7,455 nucleotides of DNA from Rhodospirillales bacterium (lineage in GTDB: Bacteria; Pseudomonadota; Alphaproteobacteria; Rhodospirillales; UBA2165). Shown here piece by piece: positions 1 through 5,421 of the stretch (positions within the stretch are counted from its first letter, which is position 1; every line of letters begins with the position of its first letter). The stretch is taken from the NCBI GenBank assembly GCA_013204125.1, contig JABMOP010000057.1, positions 1-7,455 on the forward strand. The letters run 5' to 3'. The notes under the pieces are model-generated. The model worked only from the letters and a program-made list of their open reading frames with translations. It had not been told where the DNA came from and made no database searches. A program made the position numbers and the translations under genes.

Positions 1-321
1 AATTTAAAAGACGACATGGAAGGTCAGATGCGCAAGATTGCCGCGTTCCTGGAAATTCCGATCGACGAAAGCAAATGGGATTTGATGGTCCATCATTGCA
101 GCTTTGATTATATGAAGCGCAACGCAACCTTAAGCACACCGCTCGGCGGGACCGTTTTCACCGGCGGCGCCGAGGTGTTCGTCAATAAGGGTGTCAATAA
201 CCGTTGGCGGGAGGCGCTGACGCCGGAAGACATCGACGCCTACGAAGCGCGGGCGATCCACGAACTTGGCGCCGAATGCGCCCATTGGCTGGCGACAGGT
301 AAATATTTGAACGAAAAGTAA
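1..321 (+). CDS. Sulfotransferase family protein, C-terminal part (5' end outside window)
   Basis: The frame is open from the first base, beginning NLKDDMEGQMRKIAAFLEI, so the gene starts upstream and only the last 106 residues are present; the ATG at 16 is internal. The segment matches the C-terminal end of PAPS-dependent sulfotransferases: a 'yeDLk..pe....ia.FLei' helix, then NKGVNNRWREALTPEDI. The latter corresponds to the KGxxGxWK motif that contacts the 3'-phosphate of PAPS (here G to N and K to R), followed by the usual terminal helix (YEARAIHELGAECAHWLATG). Such enzymes transfer a sulfuryl group from PAPS to a hydroxyl or amine; the acceptor cannot be told from this part. The stop TAA lies 17 nt before the next gene, so the two may be co-transcribed. 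The family call is fairly sure, the substrate unknown. Confidence 0.8.
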   Translation, partial: NLKDDMEGQMRKIAAFLEIPIDESKWDLMVHHCSFDYMKRNATLSTPLGGTVFTGGAEVFVNKGVNNRWREALTPEDIDAYEARAIHELGAECAHWLATGKYLNEK

Positions 322-338
322 CGTCTTCGGTAAAATTA

Positions 339-638
339 ATGGCCGAAGTAGAATTAAGTATATATCACAATACCTTATTCGGTTATTATACGCGCATTAT
401 TGGCGCGGATACAAATATTGAGCGAGAATGCATGAGCAAAGTCGCAGCCTGTTTTTTGGTCGCACTGGGGATTGGGTTTTTAATCGTTATCGACGTGATA
501 TCGATCGCTCCCTCTTGGACGATTTATTTGGAAGGGGTGGGCATATTTTTGGCTCTGCTTGCCGCTGCTTTGTATTATATGCATCACACCGATTTGAAAC
601 GATCAGCCAGAATCGGCGATCCTCCGGTGAAAAAATAG
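339..638 (+). CDS. Small two-helix inner-membrane protein, unknown function
   Basis: A 99-aa protein that I do not recognise. Residues 1-31 are polar. Two hydrophobic segments follow, about residues 34-56 (KVAACFLVALGIGFLIVIDV) and 60-82 (IYLEGVGIFLALLAAALYYM), joined by a very short loop, then a basic tail (HHTDLKRSARIGDPPVKK), so a hairpin with both ends in the cytoplasm is likely. Start choice is uncertain: neither the ATG at 339 nor the internal ATG at 432 (giving MSKVAACF, 69 aa) has a good Shine-Dalgarno sequence. The longer form is kept because it directly follows the sulfotransferase stop. The first 30 codons are more AT-rich than the neighbouring genes. The TAG stop (636-638) lies within the stem of the terminator that closes this transcript. 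Nothing supports a specific function. Confidence 0.65.
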   Translation: MAEVELSIYHNTLFGYYTRIIGADTNIERECMSKVAACFLVALGIGFLIVIDVISIAPSWTIYLEGVGIFLALLAAALYYMHHTDLKRSARIGDPPVKK

Positions 639-673
639 GGGGGTCCATTTAAGGCCTCCCTATTTTTTCACCG
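625..673 (+). terminator. Strong intrinsic terminator, possibly bidirectional
   Basis: Inverted repeat CGGTGAAAAAATAGGGGGG (625-643) and CCTCCCTATTTTTTCACCG (655-673): 19 pairs, all Watson-Crick except one G-U at 641/657. Two more possible pairs (644/654, 645/653) leave a loop of about 7 nt. The GC-rich top of the stem followed by six T (663-668) fits a Rho-independent terminator for the sulfotransferase/membrane-protein transcript. The matching A6 on the left arm would give a U-run on the other strand. The left arm includes the stop codon of the upstream gene. Confidence 0.8.
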
Positions 674-702
674 AATGATCGGTCGCACCAAATAATTAAA
701 CC

Positions 703-716
703 TTGATGTTGGTCAA
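703..716 (+). promoter_or_regulatory. FNR/FixK-type binding box upstream of the molybdoenzyme
   Basis: TTGATGTTGGTCAA matches the FNR/FixK consensus TTGAT-N4-ATCAA at 9 of 10 defined bases (A to G in the second half). Its centre is at 709.5. A class II position (-41.5) would put transcription start near 751 and a -10 element near 739-744, where an AT-rich TAATTA is present; both are inferred. It lies 62 bp before the start codon of the molybdopterin gene and after the upstream terminator, so it most likely serves that gene. FNR, FixK, Anr and some Nnr-type regulators share this motif, so whether oxygen or nitric oxide is the signal cannot be settled here. Confidence 0.6.
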
Positions 717-742
717 AGTTTAGCCCCCTCGATTGAGGTAAT

Positions 743-759
743 TAGCAAACCTAGCAAAC
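743..759 (+). repeat. Short direct repeat TAGCAAAC in the leader
   Basis: TAGCAAAC occurs at 743-750 and again at 752-759, separated by one base (9-bp period). It sits around the predicted transcription start and before the ribosome-binding site. The meaning is unknown; it may be chance or a small binding site. Confidence 0.4.
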
Positions 760-764
760 TTGGC

Positions 765-772
765 GAGGGGAG
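765..772 (+). promoter_or_regulatory. Shine-Dalgarno that sets the ATG start at 779
   Basis: GAGGGGAG ends 6 nt before the ATG at 779. A TTG directly in front (776) would also be in frame but is only 3 nt from the Shine-Dalgarno sequence, so ATG 779 is preferred. The core GAGGGG can also pair with CCCCTC at 725-730 if the leader RNA extends that far. Confidence 0.65.
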
Positions 773-778
773 CTATTG

Positions 779-3391
779 ATGGACGTGTTCGATCCAAAAT
801 TTGAGCGGGCGGCGGAGGTTGACGCTGAGGACGACGCCTGGGTGCCGACAGCGTGCTCGCTCTGTTACGGCAATTGTTCGATCCTCGCCCACCGGGTCCA
901 AGGCACCATCATTAAATTAGAAGGCAATAAAGATAGCGCCGTCGGCAAAGGGCGAATGTGCGGCAAAGGTGTCTCGGGGCTGATGACCCATTATGATCCT
1001 CACCGCCTGAAAGTCCCCTTGCGCCGCACCAACCCGGAAAAAGGCATGGGCGTTGATCCCAAATGGAAGGAAATCACCTGGGAAGAGGCCTTAACCGAGA
1101 TCACCGAAAACCTGGTGCGTATCCGCGCGGACGATCCGCGTAAAGTCGTCTTTCAGCGGACCACCACGGTGCAGGCGGCGCGGGTTCCGTTGCAGTCTTT
1201 TTCCGCCGGCTATGGGTCCAACAATCATTCCACCGCCGGCGGCGGGCTTCATTGCGGCAACGGCGCCCATTTGATTAGCGGCGTGATGCATGCTTCCTGG
1301 GGCATCGTGCCGGATTTCCAATATTGCAATTACGCCCTATATTTCGGCGCCTCCAAAGGCCACTCAGCCGGTCATGCCTCGACCTCCAACATGGCGCTGG
1401 CGGCGGACGCCAGGGCGCGCGGCATGAAAATGGTGGTGGTTGATCCGATGTGTAATTTTGCCTCCGCCAAGGCCTCCGAATGGGTGCCGATCCGGGTCGG
1501 CACCGATGCCGCCTTGGCGCTGGCCATGTGTAACGTCATCGCCAACGAGTTGGCGATCCTGGATGTGCCTTATTTACGCGCCAAAACCAACGGGCCGTAT
1601 TTGATCGGCCCCGATGGCCGTTATTTACGGGACCCGGAAACCGGCCAGCCATGTGTGTGGGATGATACGGCGGAAGCCGCCCTGCCCTTCGATCTGCCTG
1701 ATCCGGAAAACATGGCCTTGGATGGCGAATTTGAGGTTGATGGCATCACGTATCGGCCGTCGTTCGCCCTTTTAGCCGAACATTTGAAACAATTCACCCC
1801 CGATTGGGCCGCAGAAATTACCACCGTTCCGGCAGCTAATATCCGGCGCCTGGCGACCGAATTTGCCCAGGAAGCCAGGGTCGGCAGCGTTATCGTCGTC
1901 GATGGCGTCACCCTGCCCTACCGGCCGGCGGCGGCCATCGCTTTCCGTGGCAATCAGGGACACAAAAACTCGGTCTATAATTTCCTGAGCGTCGATCTTT
2001 TAAATCATCTGGTTGGCGCGGCGGATGTGGTCGGCGCGTGCCTCGGTTTCCCCGCCGTCAGCTACGGCCATCCGGAATCGGACGGCCCCCATTGGGTGCC
2101 AACCGCCGATAAAGACGGCTTGATGGTCGTCGATCAATGGATGAGCTTCCATCTGCCCTACCCGTACGATGCGCCGCGGGTTCCCCAACAAATGGGGCTC
2201 CAAGATTTATTCCCCATGAGCATGACCTCGCCGTTTCTGGATTCCGAGGACCGCGAAGAATTATGGACTAAATTTGATCTTCCCTACCGGCCCGAAATGT
2301 TGGTCAATTTCGGCGCCAATTTGTTGATGAGTATCGCCAACAAAGACGCGGTGGCGGCATCGCTGGCAGACTATAAATTCATTGTTTCGTTTGATTTGTT
2401 CATGACCGAAACTTCGGACTTCGTTGATATTCTGCTGCCCGATTGCAGCTATCTGCAAAGCCTGGACACCCGCTCCAACTACCCCACCATCCTTAGCCAT
2501 CCCGCCGGCATGGGCGATTGGAGCTGGCCGATCCGCCAACCCGTCCTGCCGCCCGACGGAGAGCAGCGCCGCTTCGCCGATGTGTTGCTGGAGCTGGCGG
2601 AGCGCGCCGGCTTCCTGCCCGACATGCTGGCCGCCTTTAACGCCCATTGCCGGTTGAAACCGCCTTATGCGCTGGATGTGGATAAGACCTATAAATATGC
2701 AGAAATATGCGAGGCCGAGCTTAAATCCAATTTCGGACCGGACAAGGGGCTCGATTGGTTCAAAGAACATGGCCTCGCCAGTTGGCCGAAAAAGGCGGAA
2801 GAGGTCTATTGGCGACCGTTCCTCGATGTGCGGGTGCCGGTCTATTGGGAATGGATGCTGGATATGGGCGAAAAAATCGCCGCCATCGCCGAGCCGCGCG
2901 GCCTTCAAATTCCCCGCGAATATTATCAGCCGATGCCTAATTTCCTGCCCTGCCCGTCCCATGAATGTGATCACGCCGGGTTCGATTTCTACGCCTTTTA
3001 TTACCGCGATACCCTGCACGCCAACTCCTTCACCATGGAAAATCCGTGGCTCGACGAAGCGGCGCGGTTGGACCCGTTCTCCTACAACATCGCCTTGAAC
3101 GCTGCGAGCGGCGCCGCCAAGGGTCTCAGCGATGGCGATATTATCCGCGTCGAAACCGATACCGGGCGCAGCGTCGAAGGCCGGGTGCGCCTGACCGAGG
3201 CGATCCATCCGGAAGGCCTTGGTATTGCCGCCTTGTGCGGCCATTGGAGCGATGGCATGCCGGTCGCCAAGGGCAAGGGCGTCTTCTTCAACGACCTCCT
3301 GGAACTCGATTGGCAACACACCAGCCCGGTCAATCTCAACCTCGATCTTTGCGCCAAAGTAAAAGTAACCAGACTGGCGGCTGCGCAATGA
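779..3391 (+). CDS. Cytoplasmic molybdopterin oxidoreductase (DMSO reductase/CISM family), substrate unknown
   Basis: Length 870 aa, within the family range. An N-terminal [4Fe-4S] domain carries Cys26, Cys29, Cys33 and Cys61 (CSLCYGNC ... MCGKG), with the conserved lysine in CGKG (Lys63). Molybdopterin domains follow, with family hallmarks such as KWKEITWEEALTEI, ALYFGASKG, VVVDPMCNFASAKASEWVPI and RVGTDAALALAM, then MLVNFGANLLMSIANKD and VDILLPDCSYLQ. The C-terminal dinucleotide-binding barrel spans about 745-865. Cys159 in GGGLHCGNG is the best candidate for the protein ligand to Mo/W, by position. The N-terminus is acidic, without a Tat RR motif or hydrophobic stretch, so the enzyme should act in the cytoplasm. 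No electron-transfer FeS subunit or membrane anchor gene follows, unlike Psr/Phs/Ttr-type systems, leaving either a soluble enzyme served by a ferredoxin-type partner or a non-redox member like acetylene hydratase. A segment near residues 267-325 (TNGPYLIGPDGRYLRDPETG) is an insertion I associate with a poorly characterised subclade. It is probably co-transcribed with the next gene under the FNR-like box. Family sure; reaction not assignable. Confidence 0.9.
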   Translation: MDVFDPKFERAAEVDAEDDAWVPTACSLCYGNCSILAHRVQGTIIKLEGNKDSAVGKGRMCGKGVSGLMTHYDPHRLKVPLRRTNPEKGMGVDPKWKEITWEEALTEITENLVRIRADDPRKVVFQRTTTVQAARVPLQSFSAGYGSNNHSTAGGGLHCGNGAHLISGVMHASWGIVPDFQYCNYALYFGASKGHSAGHASTSNMALAADARARGMKMVVVDPMCNFASAKASEWVPIRVGTDAALALAMCNVIANELAILDVPYLRAKTNGPYLIGPDGRYLRDPETGQPCVWDDTAEAALPFDLPDPENMALDGEFEVDGITYRPSFALLAEHLKQFTPDWAAEITTVPAANIRRLATEFAQEARVGSVIVVDGVTLPYRPAAAIAFRGNQGHKNSVYNFLSVDLLNHLVGAADVVGACLGFPAVSYGHPESDGPHWVPTADKDGLMVVDQWMSFHLPYPYDAPRVPQQMGLQDLFPMSMTSPFLDSEDREELWTKFDLPYRPEMLVNFGANLLMSIANKDAVAASLADYKFIVSFDLFMTETSDFVDILLPDCSYLQSLDTRSNYPTILSHPAGMGDWSWPIRQPVLPPDGEQRRFADVLLELAERAGFLPDMLAAFNAHCRLKPPYALDVDKTYKYAEICEAELKSNFGPDKGLDWFKEHGLASWPKKAEEVYWRPFLDVRVPVYWEWMLDMGEKIAAIAEPRGLQIPREYYQPMPNFLPCPSHECDHAGFDFYAFYYRDTLHANSFTMENPWLDEAARLDPFSYNIALNAASGAAKGLSDGDIIRVETDTGRSVEGRVRLTEAIHPEGLGIAALCGHWSDGMPVAKGKGVFFNDLLELDWQHTSPVNLNLDLCAKVKVTRLAAAQ

Positions 3392-3428
3392 GGTAGGTTT
3401 AAGGGATTAACCGACAAGGTGAACACCG

Positions 3429-3767
3429 ATGCCGTCATCTCTGCGCTCTCTTCTCGCTCGCATTGATGCGGCCACGGGCGCTGACCCGGAACTAGACGCC
3501 GACATCGAAAAAAATTTACGCGGCCAATCCGATAGAACGCCCAACTACACAAGCTCCGTCGATAGATGCCTGGAGTTGCTGCACACCACCTTGCCCGATT
3601 GGCATTGGCACCTTGGGCGCAACGCCAGCGGTCAGTTTCCGTATGCGACTTTGACGAATGGGAATATCTCGGTGTCCGCCGATAACACAACGGTGCCGCT
3701 GGTATTGCTGGCGGTAATCCTTCAGGCCTTGATCGAACAACGTCGATCAGCGCGCAAAATGAAGTAA
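3429..3767 (+). CDS. Small phage ABA-sandwich-like protein, function unknown
   Basis: A 112-aa soluble protein with a good Shine-Dalgarno sequence (AAGGTG, 3416-3421, 7 nt before ATG) and 37 bp behind the molybdoenzyme stop, so likely in its transcript. The pattern is that of small proteins frequent in alphaproteobacterial prophages and sometimes labelled 'phage ABA sandwich domain'. It begins LLARIDAATGADPELDADI (family form L..RIEAATGPdrELDa.I), has a central YTSSVDRCLELL (family YTaSlDAALtLv), then DWHWHLGR (GW.W.l), and ends TTVPLVLLAVILQAL (family sTPALAL..AaL.A). This comparison is from memory. The family function is unknown. Its place next to a metabolic enzyme rather than in a phage is odd and may be a leftover of an insertion or simple hitch-hiking. 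The gene converges on the globin gene with only 2 nt between the stop codons. Confidence 0.7.
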   Translation: MPSSLRSLLARIDAATGADPELDADIEKNLRGQSDRTPNYTSSVDRCLELLHTTLPDWHWHLGRNASGQFPYATLTNGNISVSADNTTVPLVLLAVILQALIEQRRSARKMK

Positions 3768-3769
3768 GG

Positions 3770-4192
3770 TTACGGTTTCGGCACGACCAGGACTTGTTCG
3801 GTTTTGTAGCGCCCTTCACAGTCATCAACTGTTTTTTTGACGATGGCGGCTTTCATGCCCATGTCATATCTCAGCCAGATTTTTTTGTGGTCTTCCAAAA
3901 TTTTTGCTTCGGTTAAGGCGTCTGACAACAGGTTATGCCTGATCATAAACACCTCTTCGGTAATGAACAGATGCTGATGGGCGCGCATCGGCGCGCGGCC
4001 GGCATAGATGAGCGGCGTCCTGCCGAACATATCGGCCATGAATTCGGTTTGTTGTATTTCCAGATGCCACCGTTCTTGACCGACAAAAAACCCTTTCAAC
4101 CAGGGATGGGAAAGCAATTTGTCATAGAGAAGCGTATGCACAAGTTCAACAACGGGGCGCCCGCCAACTTCATCAAAAAACGTCGAGGTCAT
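3770..4192 (-). CDS. Truncated haemoglobin (trHb group I/N-like), probable NO dioxygenase or O2/NO-binding globin
   Basis: A 140-aa protein with the 2/2 globin pattern: TFFDEVGG at the N-terminus, LLYDKLLSHPWLKGFF (helices B-C), QTEFMADMFGR...YAGR (helix E) and MRAHQHLFITEEVF (helix F). Aligned by eye with Mycobacterium trHbN, proximal His-F8 is His72, Tyr-B10 is Tyr23, E7 is Leu44 and E11 is Gln48. This Tyr/Leu/Gln set is that of trHbN, which oxidises NO to nitrate. The ORF ends with a 15-20 residue polar tail beyond the fold. ATG 4192 is preceded by AGGA about 10 nt upstream. It follows the reductase gene by 31 bp on the same strand, so the reductase is a plausible electron donor for the haem. 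Known from family: such globins need a reductase for turnover. Inferred: that this neighbour is the partner, and that NO is the substrate rather than simple O2 binding. Confidence 0.85.
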   Translation of the reverse strand: MTSTFFDEVGGRPVVELVHTLLYDKLLSHPWLKGFFVGQERWHLEIQQTEFMADMFGRTPLIYAGRAPMRAHQHLFITEEVFMIRHNLLSDALTEAKILEDHKKIWLRYDMGMKAAIVKKTVDDCEGRYKTEQVLVVPKP

Positions 4193-4223
4193 GTGGTATT
4201 CGTCCTAATGCCGTTAAATAATT

Positions 4224-5213
4224 TTAAGACCTGGGTGTTTCGCGCAGCTCTTTTAACTCATAGGGGTCCGTATATATATCTGCAATCGCGGCGCCCGCGC
4301 GCAAAGCTCGATCATTGGCACAGTGTACCATCGGCGGATATCCGCATAAAAAGATGCGCCAATCTTTTAGGCCAGCATGCTCGGAAAAGGCAACATCGTC
4401 GGCGCGGCCCGGGCGGTATCCTTCGGCGGCATCACCGCGCGAAACGCAGGGAATATAGCTAAAATTGCTATGGGCCGCTTCCAATTCGCGCAGATCATCG
4501 CCCAAATATAGCCCTGCTAGAGTCTGGCTGCCGTGGTAAAGATTGATCGAACCAATATGCCCCGCCGCCAAGGCATCCCTGGCAATGCCGATGAGCGGGG
4601 CAAGGCCGGTTCCATTGCCGATCAGCAGCATTTTCTGGTCGGCGCGGCCCGGCTCGTAAAAACAATTTCCGGTCGGGCCTTGTATGCCCAGATGATGCCC
4701 CGGCTCTAGATCATCCAAGATCCAATTGCTCATTTGACCTTTTTCGAGGCGCTTTACATGAAATTCCAAACGGTCATCCTGGCTTGGCACGCTTGCCAGG
4801 GAATAACTGCGCACCAATCCGTCTTCGCGGCGAAGGTTGACGAATTGGCCGGCGTGATAATAAAGCGGTGTCGTCGGTTCCAAAAATATCCGGCAAATAT
4901 CAGGCGTCAGAGGGTCGATATCAAGAACCACGGCCGGGCTGAACAAATCCTGCTCGGCGATATTGGTTACCGTTATATCCGTTGTCGGTTGGCATACACA
5001 GGGCAGGAAATGCCCTTGCGCCGCTAAGGAATCGCGTAAACCTTCCTGCGCTTGAGCCGGCACACCACCTTCCACCACCTGCATGACGCAGGTTACGCAG
5101 ACGCCCATTTTGCACGAATACGGAACGTCTTGCCCATTTTCGAGCAACACATCGAGGACCGTTTGTCCTTCGCTACAGGAGAAAATGCGGTTGTAGAATA
5201 GTACGCTAGCCAT
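4224..5213 (-). CDS. 2Fe-2S ferredoxin-FAD-NAD(P)H reductase, probable haemoglobin reductase
   Basis: A 329-aa three-domain electron-transfer protein of the oxygenase-reductase type (as in BenC, phenol hydroxylase P5 and CDP-glucoseen reductase). Residues 1-90 form a plant-type ferredoxin with Cys34, Cys39, Cys42 (SCKMGVCVTC) and Cys72 (LPCVC) for the [2Fe-2S] cluster. About 91-190 is the FAD domain with RSYSLAS (135-141) and GPTGNCFY (179-186). About 191-320 is the NAD(P) domain with GNGTGLAP (199-206), FLCGYPPMV and a typical C-terminal IYTDPYE. Electrons would run NAD(P)H to FAD to 2Fe-2S to a partner. No oxygenase component is nearby; the gene downstream is a truncated globin, so a haemoglobin-reducing role is inferred. 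The molybdoenzyme is another possible client. A TTG at 5216 would add one Met, but ATG 5213, with GGTGAAG upstream, is preferred. The upstream region is shared with a broken divergent regulator. Confidence 0.88.
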   Translation of the reverse strand: MASVLFYNRIFSCSEGQTVLDVLLENGQDVPYSCKMGVCVTCVMQVVEGGVPAQAQEGLRDSLAAQGHFLPCVCQPTTDITVTNIAEQDLFSPAVVLDIDPLTPDICRIFLEPTTPLYYHAGQFVNLRREDGLVRSYSLASVPSQDDRLEFHVKRLEKGQMSNWILDDLEPGHHLGIQGPTGNCFYEPGRADQKMLLIGNGTGLAPLIGIARDALAAGHIGSINLYHGSQTLAGLYLGDDLRELEAAHSNFSYIPCVSRGDAAEGYRPGRADDVAFSEHAGLKDWRIFLCGYPPMVHCANDRALRAGAAIADIYTDPYELKELRETPRS

Positions 5214-5257
5214 CAAGCCACTTCACCAAATTATGGAAGATTCCGTCTGCACCCTTA

Positions 5258-5280
5258 GATGAACTACATATGGGTTCACC
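5258..5280. promoter_or_regulatory. Imperfect dyad, possible operator of the divergent region
   Basis: GATGAAC (5258-5264) and GTTCACC (5274-5280) form a dyad of 6 matching pairs out of 7 around a 9-bp AT-rich centre containing CATATG; total 23 bp. Rrf2-type regulators such as NsrR bind sites of about this size, often with an ATG-rich half-site, and this dyad covers the ATG of the Rrf2-like remnant and lies 45-67 bp upstream of the reductase start. The sequence does not closely match a known consensus, so this is tentative. Confidence 0.25.
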
Positions 5281-5407
5281 TTCCTCAAATAAAAAGAATA
5301 TAACGACCTTCTCGGATTGCACGCTCAGGATATTGATCTTCCTCGCCGTCAACGGCAGCGGACAGGCTTCAGCGCGGCAGATCGCGGCGGAATTGGTCGA
5401 TTGTTGA
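5270..5407 (+). pseudogene. Remnant of Rrf2-family (NsrR-like) transcriptional regulator, N-terminus only
   Basis: A 45-codon ORF from ATG 5270 to TGA 5405-5407 encodes NITTFSDCTLRILIFLAV followed by NGSGQASARQIAAEL and VDC-stop. This fits the start of Rrf2 proteins (pattern mrLTtFtDYaLRvLiyLA......t..eIA..fgIs): helix 1 and most of helix 2 of the winged helix. It breaks off where the recognition helix (typically YGIS..HLvKV) should begin, and no other frame continues it before the stress-protein gene 15 bp on. The Asp of FSD (residue 16) corresponds to the cluster-ligating Asp8 of Streptomyces NsrR; the Cys ligands of the missing part are absent, as is the dimer helix. The usual Tyr of DYaLR is Cys here. 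It has a 10-residue N-terminal extension before the family start and no clear Shine-Dalgarno sequence. It is divergent from the reductase/globin operon, the usual place for a local NO-sensing repressor. The match is by eye; chance is possible but unlikely given the length of the match. Confidence 0.6.
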
Positions 5408-5421
5408 GCTTGGATAATCCT

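Larger units (their letters stand above)
5214..5421. other. Region between reductase and stress-protein genes
   Basis: 208 bp between the start of the reductase (- strand) and the stop of the stress-protein gene (- strand). It holds a short + strand regulator remnant (5270-5407) and must contain the promoter of the reductase/globin operon. On the - strand a CATAAT (-10-like) lies at about 5235-5230, roughly 17 nt before the ATG, but no convincing -35 is seen. I found no clear terminator hairpin for the stress-protein gene here. Confidence 0.45.

Noticed and set aside
2261..3388. Long antisense ORF of 375 codons opposite the molybdoenzyme
   Set aside because: The + strand frame has clear family motifs throughout. 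The antisense product shows no recognisable domain and is explained by the GC-biased codon use of the real gene.
3397..3413. Possible hairpin GGTT...AACC between the molybdoenzyme and the next gene
   Set aside because: Only four pairs are continuous and no T-run follows, so it is too weak to call a terminator.
3082..3828. Antisense ORF of 248 codons spanning the end of the molybdoenzyme and the small downstream gene
   Set aside because: It crosses two supported genes and an intergenic gap, has no ribosome site or domain, and overlaps the globin end.
3935..4462. + strand ORF of 175 codons over the globin and reductase
   Set aside because: It is a shadow of two well-supported - strand genes, with no family pattern in its product.
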